A program made the position numbers and the translations under genes. A stretch of 30,079 bases of DNA. It comes from CAXMWX01 sp051008185 (GTDB lineage Bacteria > Pseudomonadota > Gammaproteobacteria > Eutrophobiales > Eutrophobiaceae). A model generated the notes under the pieces. The model saw only the letters and a list, made by a program, of their open reading frames with translations. It made no database searches and was not told the DNA's origin. The stretch spans positions 1 through 30,079 of the forward strand of contig JBPCXW010000081.1 of NCBI GenBank assembly GCA_051008185.1. The letters are read 5' to 3'. This document shows positions 7,307-15,635 of this stretch, piece after piece. Numbering within the stretch: position 1 is the first letter of the stretch; the number at the start of each line of letters is the position of its first letter.

Positions 7307-8760
7307 CAGGCAAACTCCACGGGTATGCGCCGGTGCCAGTCCGTGGCCTGTTGATAGCGGTGGGCGATGTTCAGGATTTGCGCCTCGGCAAAATGCTTGC
7401 CGATGAATTGCATACCAACCGGCAGGCCGGCGCCGAAACCGGTCGGCACGGATACCGCAGGCAGGCCGGCGAGATTGACCGCCGCCGTGTAGATGTCGGC
7501 CAGATACATGGCGACCGGATCACCTTGGTGGGCGTTCAGGGCGAATGCGGTTGTCGGGCTGGTCGGACCGACAATCACATCTACCTGTTTGAAGGCGTTG
7601 ATGAAGTCATCGCGGATCAGGCGGCGGATCTGTTGTGCCTTCAGGTAGTAGGCATCATAGTAGCCGCTTGACAGGACATAGGTGCCCGTCATGATGCGGC
7701 GTTGCACCTCGGCACCGAAGCCTTCGCTGCGGGAGCGGTAGTACAGGTCTTCCAGATCGGTCGGATCGGCGCAGCGGTGACCGAAGCGCACCCCGTCATA
7801 ACGCGCCAGGTTGGCGGAACATTCCGCCGGGGCGATCACATAATATGCCGGGATTGACAAGCGGGTGTTGGGCAAGCCGATCTCTACCAGTTCCGCTCCG
7901 GCGTTTTGCAGTTCGGTCAGGGCTACGTCCAGGGCGGTGCTTACGGCTGCGTCGTTGTTGTCATTGAAGTACTCGGCGGGCAGGCCGATTTTTATACCTT
8001 TGATATCCTTGTTCAGGTCTTGCAGGTAATCGTCTGCGGGGCGTTCCACGCTGGTTGAATCACGTTCGTCAAAACCGGCCATCGCGGCTAGCATCAGTGC
8101 GGCATCTTCGGCGGATTGGGTGATCGCGCCGCCCTGATCCAGGCTGGAGGCGAAGGCGATCATGCCGTAGCGGGAGACTCGGCCGTAGGTGGGCTTGATC
8201 CCCGTTACGCCGCAAAAGGCCGCCGGCTGGCGGATGGAACCGCCGGTGTCTGTGGCCGTGGCGGCGGGGATCAGACGGGCGGCGACCGCCGCCGCCGAGC
8301 CCCCGGATGAGCCGCCGGGGACGCGGGTTTGATCCCAGGGGTTGAGCACCGGGCCGTAGTAGCTGGTTTCGCTGGAGGACCCCATCGCAAATTCATCCAT
8401 GTTGGTTTTGCCGAGGGTGATTGTTCCGGCGGCATTCAGTTTTTCTACTACGGTGGCGTCGTAAGGGGCGTTGAAGTTATCCAGCATACGGGAGCCGCAT
8501 GAAGTCTTTTGATCCAGTGTGCAAAAGATGTCCTTGTGTGCGATCGGTATGCCTGTCAGGGGGCCGGCCTGTTTTTTCTTCAGTAGTGCATCGGCTTGTC
8601 GTGCCTGTTGCAGTGCCTGCTCAGCGAACAGGGAGATGTAACAGTTCAGGGCCGGGTTGTGGGTTTGGGAACGTTCCAGATAATGACGCGTCAGTTCTTC
8701 GCTACTGATCTCGCCCTGAGTCAGCAATGCCGACAGTTCCCGCAGTGAGTGTGTGTTCAT
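7306..8760 (-). CDS. gatA: Asp/Glu-tRNA amidotransferase subunit A
   Basis: 484 aa from the ATG at 8760. GatA is the amidase-signature glutaminase that releases ammonia for GatB. The catalytic triad is visible: Lys76 in PIAHKDIF, the cis-Ser in GGSSGGS (Ser151) and nucleophile Ser175 in DTGGSIRQPA. The start begins MNTHSLRELSALL, as in homologues. A TTG at 8775 in the same frame would add five residues and is less likely. The gene begins just past the gatC stop and overlaps gatB by one base, so the three subunits should be made together. Confidence 0.97.
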   Translation of the reverse strand: MNTHSLRELSALLTQGEISSEELTRHYLERSQTHNPALNCYISLFAEQALQQARQADALLKKKQAGPLTGIPIAHKDIFCTLDQKTSCGSRMLDNFNAPYDATVVEKLNAAGTITLGKTNMDEFAMGSSSETSYYGPVLNPWDQTRVPGGSSGGSAAAVAARLIPAATATDTGGSIRQPAAFCGVTGIKPTYGRVSRYGMIAFASSLDQGGAITQSAEDAALMLAAMAGFDERDSTSVERPADDYLQDLNKDIKGIKIGLPAEYFNDNNDAAVSTALDVALTELQNAGAELVEIGLPNTRLSIPAYYVIAPAECSANLARYDGVRFGHRCADPTDLEDLYYRSRSEGFGAEVQRRIMTGTYVLSSGYYDAYYLKAQQIRRLIRDDFINAFKQVDVIVGPTSPTTAFALNAHQGDPVAMYLADIYTAAVNLAGLPAVSVPTGFGAGLPVGMQFIGKHFAEAQILNIAHRYQQATDWHRRIPVEFA

Positions 8761-8767
8761 CGGTGGC

Positions 8768-9055
8768 TCATTCAATAACCTTGGGCACCAGATAATGCCC
8801 CGCTTCCACCAGTGCCGCGCCGCGCTGGAGTTGCTCGCGCTGGTCGGTTTCGGTTACCACATCGGGGCGTAGTCTTGCGGTAATATCCAGAGGGTGCGCC
8901 AGTGGGGCGACGCCATCGGTATCTACCGCCTGCATCTGCTGCACCAGATCCAGAATGGCGCTCAAATCAGCCTGATAGTCGGTGCCGGCGGTCGCCTCCA
9001 GACGCAATTTGGCGAGTTTTGCCACCTTTTCTATTTCAGTCTTCTCTATTGACAT
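8768..9055 (-). CDS. gatC: Asp/Glu-tRNA amidotransferase subunit C
   Basis: 95 aa, the usual size. GatC is a small non-catalytic subunit that wraps around GatA and stabilises the GatCAB complex. It shows the family pattern: EIEKVAKLAKLRL near the N-terminus, DLSAILDLVQQMQAVDTDGVAPLAHPLD in the middle, and LRPDVVTETDQREQLQRGA. The ATG at 9055 follows an AAGGG site about 8 bp upstream; a TTG one codon earlier is ignored. It is the first gene of the operon, divergent from mreB. Confidence 0.96.
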   Translation of the reverse strand: MSIEKTEIEKVAKLAKLRLEATAGTDYQADLSAILDLVQQMQAVDTDGVAPLAHPLDITARLRPDVVTETDQREQLQRGAALVEAGHYLVPKVIE

Positions 9056-9108
9056 CAAAACACCCTTATTTCTTGTTGAATTTCCGGTAATTTATCATAT
9101 ATCGGTAC

Positions 9109-9137
9109 TTGCCCGAAGCGGTTGCTACTGATAAAGT
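9109..9137 (+). promoter_or_regulatory. Possible promoter for the mreB wall cluster
   Basis: TTGCCC (9109-9114), a 17-bp spacer, then TAAAGT (9132-9137). The match is moderate. It would give mreB a leader of about 100 nt holding the two hairpins at 9158-9203. No other good candidate was seen in the gatC-mreB gap. Confidence 0.35.
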
Positions 9138-9157
9138 GCCTCTTTTTACGAAATGAT

Positions 9158-9203
9158 CCCTGCCTCGCAGGGCTTTCATCGCTGGATTCCCGCTACCGCG
9201 GGA
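9158..9203 (+). repeat. Two consecutive hairpins in the mreB leader
   Basis: CCCTGC (9158-9163) pairs with GCAGGG (9167-9172) across a 3-nt loop. TCCCGC (9188-9193) pairs with GCGGGA (9198-9203) across a TACC loop. Both stems are perfect. The second belongs to the CCCGC/GCGGG palindrome family seen elsewhere in the window. They lie 40-85 bp before the mreB start. Confidence 0.6.
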
Positions 9204-9243
9204 TGATCCGGGTTCGCAATACAATGTACGAGGTCAGGTCCTT

Positions 9244-10296
9244 ATGCTAAACAGAATAAGAGGTTATTTCTCAAACGATCTATCTATTGATTTAGGGACG
9301 GCCAATACCCTTATCTACATCCGGGGCAAGGGTATAGTCGTGAATGAGCCGTCCGTGGTGGCGGTGCGTAATTCGGGTAATGATCCGATTGATGCCAAGG
9401 CCATTCGTGCGGTGGGCACCGAGGCCAAGCGGATGCTGGGCCGCACCCCCGGTCACATCAAGGCGATACGGCCGCTCAAGGACGGGGTCATAGCAGACTT
9501 CGTCATCACCGAAAAAATGTTGCAATACTTTATCAACGCGGCGCACGGTGGGGCGATGTTCCGACCCAGCCCGCAGGTACTGGTGTGCGTGCCTTGCGGT
9601 TCCACGCCGGTGGAACGGCGCGCCATTCGTGAATCCGCTCTCGGTGCCGGTGCCAGAAAAGTGTATCTGATAGAAGAGCCGATGGCCGCGGCCATCGGTG
9701 CCGGTATGCCCGTCAGTGACCCCAGGGGATCCATGGTGCTGGACATCGGCGGCGGCACCACCGAGATCGCGGTGATCTCTCTGAACGGTATTGTGTATTC
9801 GGAATCCGTCCGTATCGGCGGAGATCGGTTTGATGAATCGATCATCAGTTATATCAGGCGCAATTACGGCACCCTGATCGGTGATGCCACTGCCGAGCGC
9901 ATCAAACAGGAAATCGGTTGTGCTTATCCGCCCAGTGAGGTGCGGGAGATGGAAGTGCGCGGCCGTAATCTGGCCGAAGGGATCCCGCGCGGTTTTACCC
10001 TCAACAGTAATGAGATACTGGAGGCATTGCAGGAGCCGCTTACCGGGATTGTCGTCGCGGTCAAGAGCGCGCTGGAAAAAACGCCGCCGGAACTGGGCTC
10101 GGATGTGGCGGAGCGGGGTATGGTGCTGACCGGCGGCGGGGCGTTGTTGCGTGATCTGGATCGGTTGTTGATGGAGGAAACCTCCTTGCCGGTGATCGTT
10201 GCCGAGGATCCATTGACTTGTGTGGCGCGCGGCGGCGGGCGTTATCTGGAGATGGTGGATGAATTTGCAGAAGAAGATATTATATCCGGCAAATAA
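9244..10296 (+). CDS. mreB: Rod-shape actin homologue MreB
   Basis: 350 aa, full length. MreB forms membrane-bound filaments that guide side-wall synthesis by the RodA-PBP2 complex. An amphipathic N-terminus (MLNRIRGYFS) precedes the actin-fold motifs: phosphate-1 SIDLGTANTLIY (Asp16), phosphate-2 VLDIGGGTTEIAVISL (Asp167), and the adenosine motif TGGGALLRDLDRLL near the C-terminus. AGG-rich sequence about 10 bp upstream may serve as ribosome site. It opens a same-strand run of wall genes that ends with dat at 18468. Confidence 0.98.
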   Translation: MLNRIRGYFSNDLSIDLGTANTLIYIRGKGIVVNEPSVVAVRNSGNDPIDAKAIRAVGTEAKRMLGRTPGHIKAIRPLKDGVIADFVITEKMLQYFINAAHGGAMFRPSPQVLVCVPCGSTPVERRAIRESALGAGARKVYLIEEPMAAAIGAGMPVSDPRGSMVLDIGGGTTEIAVISLNGIVYSESVRIGGDRFDESIISYIRRNYGTLIGDATAERIKQEIGCAYPPSEVREMEVRGRNLAEGIPRGFTLNSNEILEALQEPLTGIVVAVKSALEKTPPELGSDVAERGMVLTGGGALLRDLDRLLMEETSLPVIVAEDPLTCVARGGGRYLEMVDEFAEEDIISGK

Positions 10297-10304
10297 CGAG
10301 TAGC

Positions 10305-10318
10305 GGAGGACGGTCATC
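10305..10318 (+). promoter_or_regulatory. Shine-Dalgarno site and probable ATC start codon of mreC
   Basis: GGAGG (10305-10309) is followed six bases later by ATC (10316-10318), which opens the conserved MreC N-terminus. The same frame holds a TAG at 10301-10303 and no ATG, GTG or TTG until 10391. The spacing of this strong ribosome site marks ATC as the probable start. Confidence 0.6.
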
Positions 10319-11179
10319 AAAACTTTATTTCTGAAAGGGCCGTCAATCGGGATCAAGTTACTGGCGTTTATAGCCCTGTCTGTTGTCCTGATGACGGTTG
10401 ATCATAAACACGGTCATCTGGAAAAGATGCGCGGTTTGATTGCCACGCTGGTTTATCCCGTGCAATACGCGGTCGGCTTGCCGGTGGAGATGACCCGCAA
10501 CCTGTCGCGCGTCGTGCTTACCCGCAAGAAACTGTTGCAGGAAAATGAACGGCTACGGCTGGAGCGATTAAAGCTCGATTCCAGATTGCAACGTTTTTCC
10601 GTGCTGGAAGCGGAAAACGAACGCTTGCGCGCGTTGCTGGAATCATCTGTCAACTTGAGTGAAAAAGTATTGGTGGCCGAGTTGATGGATGTTGATTTGC
10701 AACCTTTCCGCCAGCAGGTCATCATTGACAAGGGCAGCATAGATGCCGCTTATCTGGGGCAGCCGGTGATTGATGCCGGCGGTATCATGGGGCAGATTAT
10801 CCACATCGCACCCTTCTCCAGTACGGTGTTGTTGATTACCGATCCCATCCATTCCATTCCGGTGCAGGTGAACCGCAACGGCCTGCGGGCGATTGCCGTG
10901 GGTACCGGGCAGGATAATGTGTTGTTGCTGGAACACTTGCCGGTTAATGCTGATATCAAGGAGGGTGATCTGATCGTCTCTTCCGGTTTGGGGCGACGTT
11001 TTCCGCGTGGTTATCCGGTGGGCAGGATCAGCCGGGTATCACATATTCCCGGCGAACCTTTTTCCGAGGTGATGGTTATTCCCAGTGCCAAGCCGGGGCA
11101 GAGTACTGAGGTATTACTGGTATGGCCGTATGAAGAACAGGCGCGGGAAGATGACGCTGCCGGGATGGTGATGAACTGA
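10316..11179 (+). CDS. mreC: Rod-shape protein MreC, apparent ATC start
   Basis: 287 aa if translation begins at ATC 10316. MreC is an inner-membrane, mostly periplasmic scaffold that activates PBP2 in the elongasome. Reading from 10316 gives (M)KTLFLKGPSIGIKLLAFIALSVVLM, the usual short basic N-terminus and single membrane helix, with the GPS motif seen in other MreC proteins. A coiled coil follows (LLQENERLRLERLKLDSRLQRFSVLEAENERLRALL), then the beta-barrel domain (QPVIDAGGIMGQIIHI, GDLIVSSGLGRRFPRGYPVG). The first ordinary start, ATG 10391, would remove most of the membrane helix and has no ribosome site. Family call certain; the start codon is unusual. Confidence 0.9.
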   Translation: MKTLFLKGPSIGIKLLAFIALSVVLMTVDHKHGHLEKMRGLIATLVYPVQYAVGLPVEMTRNLSRVVLTRKKLLQENERLRLERLKLDSRLQRFSVLEAENERLRALLESSVNLSEKVLVAELMDVDLQPFRQQVIIDKGSIDAAYLGQPVIDAGGIMGQIIHIAPFSSTVLLITDPIHSIPVQVNRNGLRAIAVGTGQDNVLLLEHLPVNADIKEGDLIVSSGLGRRFPRGYPVGRISRVSHIPGEPFSEVMVIPSAKPGQSTEVLLVWPYEEQAREDDAAGMVMN

Positions 11180-11667
11180 TGTTGTCTGCCAGACCTCACG
11201 GCATCCGGATAATCGTGGTGAGTTTTATTATCGCCCTGATGTTGACGGTGATGCCATTACCCGATTGGGCACTCCCCTGGCGCCCGGCCTGGGTTGCGAT
11301 GGTGTTGATCTACTGGTGCATGGCCTTGCCGGAGCGGGTGAGTATCGGCATCGGCTGGTTGGCGGGCCTGATTATGGATGTGCAAACCGGCACCTTGCTG
11401 GGGCAGCATGCCCTGGCGTTTTCCATATTGGCTTATGTGATTGTCAGTGGCCATCGACGGCTGCGGGTCTTTCCGTTACTCAAACAGGCTTGTCTGATCT
11501 GTGTTTATGTGTTGTTGTTACAGATTTTCACCCTGTGGGTACAGGGCATGATGGGGATTCCGTTGCCTGACTGGAGTTTCTGGATGCCTGCGGTCACCAG
11601 TATGTTGTTGTGGCCGTGGCTGTTCATTCTGTTGAGGGACGCCAGGCGCAAGTTTCAGGTATCCTGA
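11179..11667 (+). CDS. mreD: Rod-shape protein MreD
   Basis: 162 aa, about five hydrophobic helices. MreD is a small inner-membrane partner of MreC in the elongasome. The family pattern includes PDWALPWRPAWVAMVLIYWCMALPERV, the GWLAGLIMDVQTGTLLGQHAL segment and a basic C-terminus (RDARRKF). Its ATG overlaps the mreC stop in TGATG, so translation is likely coupled. The mrdA start lies 8 bp past its stop. Confidence 0.96.
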   Translation: MLSARPHGIRIIVVSFIIALMLTVMPLPDWALPWRPAWVAMVLIYWCMALPERVSIGIGWLAGLIMDVQTGTLLGQHALAFSILAYVIVSGHRRLRVFPLLKQACLICVYVLLLQIFTLWVQGMMGIPLPDWSFWMPAVTSMLLWPWLFILLRDARRKFQVS

Positions 11668-11675
11668 TTCGCTAC

Positions 11676-13544
11676 ATGTATCCGCAAAAAGCATTCAGCA
11701 AATTTTATTCCGAAAACCGGCTGATTGACCGGCGTCTTTTTATCGCCGCCACTGTTATTGTTTTGTTGTTTGCCGGCTTGTTGCTCAGGATTGTTTATCT
11801 GCAGATTGAGCAACATGATCACTATACAACCCTGTCAAGCCACAACCGGATGAAGCTCGCTCCCGTCCCACCTACAAGAGGGCTGATATTCAGCCGGGAT
11901 AATGTGTTGCTGGCTGATAACCGGGTGTCTTTCAGTCTGGAGGTGGTGCCGGAAAAGGTGCGGGACATGGAACAGTTGACTGCCCGGCTTGCTGATCTGA
12001 TAACGATTGAAGATTCGGATATCCGGCGTTTTCGCAAGCAGCTGAAACAGATGCGCCGTTTTGAGGGAGTGCCGTTGCGCTTCAATCTGAGTGATGAGGA
12101 AATAGCACTGGTTTCCGTCAATCAGCACCATCTGCCCGGTGTGAGTGTGGCGGCGCGCTTGAACCGTTACTATCCCCTGAGTGCGAACCTGTCACATACC
12201 ATAGGTTATGTGGGCATGATTGATGAGGCTGAATTTGAGCAACTGGATAAATCCAATTACAAAGGCACCAGTCACATAGGCAAGATTGGTGTGGAAAAGG
12301 CTTATGAGTATTTATTGCACGGCAAGGCAGGTTATCAGCAGGTGGAGGTCAATGCCCGTGGCAGGATTATCCGGGTGCTGGACCGGACCACCCCGGTGCC
12401 GGGCAAGAATATCCACCTGACCTTGCATGTCGGCTTGCAGAATCTGGCGGTGCAGGAGTTGCAAGGCAAGCGCGGTGCGATTGTCGCTATTGATCCGGAA
12501 ACCGGTGGCATATTGACTTCCGTCAGTTCGCCCGGTTATGACCCGAACCTGTTTGTGAACGGCATTGACACCAAATCCTATAATGAGTTTTTACGCTCCT
12601 CCGATACGCCCTTGCTGAACCGTTTTGCACAGGGCAAATATCCGCCCGGCTCCACCATCAAACCTTTTCTCGGGTTGGCGGCACTGGATCTGGGTATCAG
12701 GGAGAGTGAGCAACAAACCTGGTGTCGCGGCTGGTATCAGTTGAAGGGTAGCACCCACCGTTACCGGGACTGGAAAAAAGAGGGGCACGGCCATACGGCC
12801 CTGGTCAAGGCGATAGCACAATCCTGTGATGTGTATTTTTATGCTCTGGCGCAGGATATGGGTGTTGATAGCTTGGTCACCGCACTGGCCGGTTTCGGTT
12901 TCGGCAAGCCAACCGGTATTGACATCGGCGGCGATGCGGCGGGTCTGTTGCCGACACCGGAATGGAAGCAAAAACGCTCCGGGGAACGCTGGTATCCGGG
13001 GGAGACGCTGATACTGGGCATCGGTCAGGGCTCGGCCCTGGTGACGCCGTTACAGTTGGCCGTGGCGACGGCGGCGCTGGCCAATAAAGGCAGGGTTTAT
13101 CAACCGCATCTGCTTGCCGAGATCAGGGATCCGGTAAGCGACGATGTGCTGGAATCTTTCCAGAGTAATCTACGGGCACAGGTTACCTTGCAGGATGAGG
13201 CGTACTGGGAAGAGATCATCCATTCCATGCACGAAGTTGTGCATGGAAGTAACGGTACCGCCAGACGTACCGGTGCCGGTGCAAAATATGAGTTTGCCGG
13301 CAAAACCGGCACCGCGCAGATAATCAGCATCGGCCAGAATCAGGAGTACAAGCCCGAGGAACTGTCCGAGGAGTTACGGGATCATGCCTTGTTTATCGCC
13401 TTTGCGCCGTTGCACGAGCCGAAGATTGCCATCGCTATCATTGTAGAGAACGGCGGCAACGGTTCAACGGGGGCGGCACCTATCGCGCGCCGGCTGTTTG
13501 ATTATTATCTGTTGGCCGGGCAATCACAGGGAGAACAGGGGTGA
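11676..13544 (+). CDS. mrdA: Penicillin-binding protein 2, elongasome transpeptidase
   Basis: 622 aa, close to E. coli PBP2 (633). It cross-links new glycan strands in the side wall together with RodA. One membrane helix lies at about residues 21-43, followed by the pedestal domain (PPTRGLIFSRDNVLLADNR; GTSHIGKIGVEKAYEYLLHG) and the transpeptidase domain with all three motifs: Ser326-x-x-Lys329 in PPGSTIKP, Ser383-Cys-Asp in AQSCDVYFYAL, and Lys543-Thr-Gly in AGKTGTAQ. The ATG at 11676 gives the usual MYPQKAFSKF start; reading further upstream would overlap mreD. It ends within the GTGA shared with rodA. Confidence 0.97.
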   Translation: MYPQKAFSKFYSENRLIDRRLFIAATVIVLLFAGLLLRIVYLQIEQHDHYTTLSSHNRMKLAPVPPTRGLIFSRDNVLLADNRVSFSLEVVPEKVRDMEQLTARLADLITIEDSDIRRFRKQLKQMRRFEGVPLRFNLSDEEIALVSVNQHHLPGVSVAARLNRYYPLSANLSHTIGYVGMIDEAEFEQLDKSNYKGTSHIGKIGVEKAYEYLLHGKAGYQQVEVNARGRIIRVLDRTTPVPGKNIHLTLHVGLQNLAVQELQGKRGAIVAIDPETGGILTSVSSPGYDPNLFVNGIDTKSYNEFLRSSDTPLLNRFAQGKYPPGSTIKPFLGLAALDLGIRESEQQTWCRGWYQLKGSTHRYRDWKKEGHGHTALVKAIAQSCDVYFYALAQDMGVDSLVTALAGFGFGKPTGIDIGGDAAGLLPTPEWKQKRSGERWYPGETLILGIGQGSALVTPLQLAVATAALANKGRVYQPHLLAEIRDPVSDDVLESFQSNLRAQVTLQDEAYWEEIIHSMHEVVHGSNGTARRTGAGAKYEFAGKTGTAQIISIGQNQEYKPEELSEELRDHALFIAFAPLHEPKIAIAIIVENGGNGSTGAAPIARRLFDYYLLAGQSQGEQG

Positions 13545-14632
13545 GACAAATGACATTGGCGCAGCGCCTGCATATTGATATACCGTTGTTGCTCGGTGTA
13601 TCGGCGCTGGCATTTATCGGGCTGGTAGTTTTATACAGTGCTTCCGGTCAGGATATGAGGACAGTGTTGATTCAGGCGGCGCGTTTGCTCGTAGCCTTCG
13701 CCATTATGTTTGCCGTCGCCCGGTTTTCTCCGATGCAACTGGCGCGCTGGTCGTTATGGTTTTATGTGGCCGGTCTGCTGTTGCTGGTGGTGGTATTGTT
13801 CTATGGTGATGTGGGCAAGGGGGCGCAACGTTGGCTGGATATAAAAATCATCAAGTTCCAGCCTTCCGAGATTATGAAACTGGCCTTGCCTATGGTCATG
13901 GCCTGGTATCTGTCCGACAGCCGACTGCCACCGTCTCTGTGGCGTATTTTAGTAGCCCTTTTTATGATCGCTGTTCCGGTATTGCTGATTGCCAGACAGC
14001 CTGATCTGGGCACCGCTGTGCTGGTGGCGGCGGCGGGTTGTTCCGTCCTGTTCATTGCCGGGATAAGTTGGAAGCTGTTGCTTGCCGGTGCCTGTGTTCT
14101 GATCTCGCTGTCTTTCCCGTTATGGTCGCTGATGCATGAATACCAGAAGCAGCGGGTGCTGACATTTCTGAATCCGGAGCAGGACCCGCTGGGTGCCGGT
14201 TATCATATTATTCAATCCACCATCGCCATCGGTTCCGGCGGCTTGTATGGCAAGGGCTGGCTCAACGGTACCCAGTCCTATCTTGAGTTTCTGCCGGAAC
14301 GCTCCACCGATTTTATTTTCGCTGTTTTTTGCGAGGAGTTCGGGCTGACGGGCGTGGCCGTCCTGCTGGGGTTGTATCTGTTTGTGGTCGGCAGGGGCTT
14401 GTATATTGCCGCGCGCGCGCGGCAGGCGTATGGAAAGTTGCTGGGTGCGGGGCTAATCCTGACTTTTTTTGTTTATATTTTTGTCAATATGGGTATGGTT
14501 TCGGGGCAGCTACCGGTGGTGGGGGTGCCGTTGCCGCTGATCAGCCGGGGCGGTAGCTCCATGTTGACGATTATGGCAGGCTTTGGCATTTTGATGGCTA
14601 TCAAGACACACAGAAGATTTTTGACAGACTAA
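13541..14632 (+). CDS. rodA: Rod-shape peptidoglycan glycosyltransferase RodA
   Basis: 363 aa with about ten membrane helices, a SEDS-family enzyme that polymerises lipid II as the partner of PBP2. Signatures: LYSASGQDM in the first helix, KGAQRWLDIKIIKFQPSEIMKLALPM, ARQPDLGTAVLV, and the essential Asp257 in LPERSTDFIFAVFCEEFG, then PLPLISRGGSSMLTIMAGFGIL. The start may be GTG at 13541, overlapping the mrdA stop (GTGA), or ATG at 13550, which has AGGGG 8 bp before it; the two differ by three residues. Coupling to mrdA fits their joint function. Confidence 0.97.
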   Translation: MRQMTLAQRLHIDIPLLLGVSALAFIGLVVLYSASGQDMRTVLIQAARLLVAFAIMFAVARFSPMQLARWSLWFYVAGLLLLVVVLFYGDVGKGAQRWLDIKIIKFQPSEIMKLALPMVMAWYLSDSRLPPSLWRILVALFMIAVPVLLIARQPDLGTAVLVAAAGCSVLFIAGISWKLLLAGACVLISLSFPLWSLMHEYQKQRVLTFLNPEQDPLGAGYHIIQSTIAIGSGGLYGKGWLNGTQSYLEFLPERSTDFIFAVFCEEFGLTGVAVLLGLYLFVVGRGLYIAARARQAYGKLLGAGLILTFFVYIFVNMGMVSGQLPVVGVPLPLISRGGSSMLTIMAGFGILMAIKTHRRFLTD

Positions 14633-14636
14633 TACT

Positions 14637-15626
14637 ATGAGAAGATATTTTTTATGCATACTGTACCTGATGGCGGTGTCGCCCTGGCAGGCGGCCCCGG
14701 CCGATATTCTGCAACAACAGGAGGTGCGGGATTTCATCGCCGGCATGGCCGACAGACACGGCTATGATGCGGCACAGTTGGAACAGGTGTTTGGTCAGGT
14801 CGAGCTCTCTGACAGTATTATCAGTGCCATCTCCAAACCCGCTGAGGCCTTGCCCTGGTACAAGTACCGGCAGATCTTTCTGAAGCCGAAGCGCATCAGT
14901 CAGGGGGTGAGCTTCTGGCGGCAAAACCGTCCTGCCCTGGAACGGGCGGCTGCTACCTACGGCGTGCCGGTTGAGATCATCGTTGCCATCATCGGTGTGG
15001 AGACGCGTTACGGAAGGAATAAAGGTAGCTACAAGGTGATTGACGCCTTATCAACCCTCGCATTCAATTACCCGAAACGCAGCCGGTTTTTCACCTCCGA
15101 GCTTGAGCATTATCTGCTACTGACCCGTGAACAAGGTATCAATCCTCATACCCTGAAGGGTTCTTATGCCGGTGCGATGGGGATCCCGCAGTTTATTTCC
15201 AGCAGTTACCGGAATTATGCTATTGATTTTGATGCGGATGGCAGTATTGATATATGGAACAACCCGACCGATGCCATCGGCAGTGTTGGCAATTATTTTG
15301 CCGAACACGGTTGGCAGCCGGGGGGGACAATCATCATTGCCGCCGCTGCCGCTGAGCGGGACATCACGCCGCTGATCAGCGACGGCCTGAAGCCCGACAC
15401 GCCGCTGGCGGAGTTTGTCGCCAACGGTGTCAGGCCACTGCGGCAGGCACCGGGCGATGCGATGGTCAAGTTGTTACAGTATGAGAATAAAACCGATTAT
15501 GAATACTGGCTGGCCCTGAAAAACTTTTATGTGATCACCCGCTATAACCACAGTGCGCTTTATGCGATGGCGGTTTATCAACTGGCCAATGCCATCCGGC
15601 AGAGTTACACGGCGGCGGCTGACTAG
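14637..15626 (+). CDS. mltB: Lytic murein transglycosylase B
   Basis: 329 aa. MltB cuts glycan strands to 1,6-anhydro ends in the periplasm. The N-terminus is a signal peptide (MRRYFLCILYLMAVSPWQAAPA). There is no lipobox cysteine, so unlike E. coli MltB it may be soluble or only loosely membrane-bound. The catalytic Glu is in IIGVETRYGRNKGSYKVIDAL. Other family blocks are FNYPKRSRFFTSELEHYLLL, GSYAGAMGIPQFISSSYRNYAIDFDADG and NPTDAIGSVGNYFAEHGW. It starts 4 bp after rodA. The family is sure; the lack of lipidation is inferred from the sequence. Confidence 0.95.
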   Translation: MRRYFLCILYLMAVSPWQAAPADILQQQEVRDFIAGMADRHGYDAAQLEQVFGQVELSDSIISAISKPAEALPWYKYRQIFLKPKRISQGVSFWRQNRPALERAAATYGVPVEIIVAIIGVETRYGRNKGSYKVIDALSTLAFNYPKRSRFFTSELEHYLLLTREQGINPHTLKGSYAGAMGIPQFISSSYRNYAIDFDADGSIDIWNNPTDAIGSVGNYFAEHGWQPGGTIIIAAAAAERDITPLISDGLKPDTPLAEFVANGVRPLRQAPGDAMVKLLQYENKTDYEYWLALKNFYVITRYNHSALYAMAVYQLANAIRQSYTAAAD

Positions 15627-15635
15627 GGTGGCTGT

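Noticed and set aside
8761..8775. TTG 8775 as gatA start
   Set aside because: It adds five residues not seen in homologues; ATG 8760 gives the usual N-terminus.
9292..10356. 354-codon open frame on the minus strand opposite mreB
   Set aside because: mreB is certain on the plus strand and the antisense protein is His/Arg-rich without motifs.
10391..11179. mreC starting at ATG 10391
   Set aside because: This start has no ribosome site and loses the conserved N-terminus and most of the membrane helix, which are coded between 10316 and 10391.
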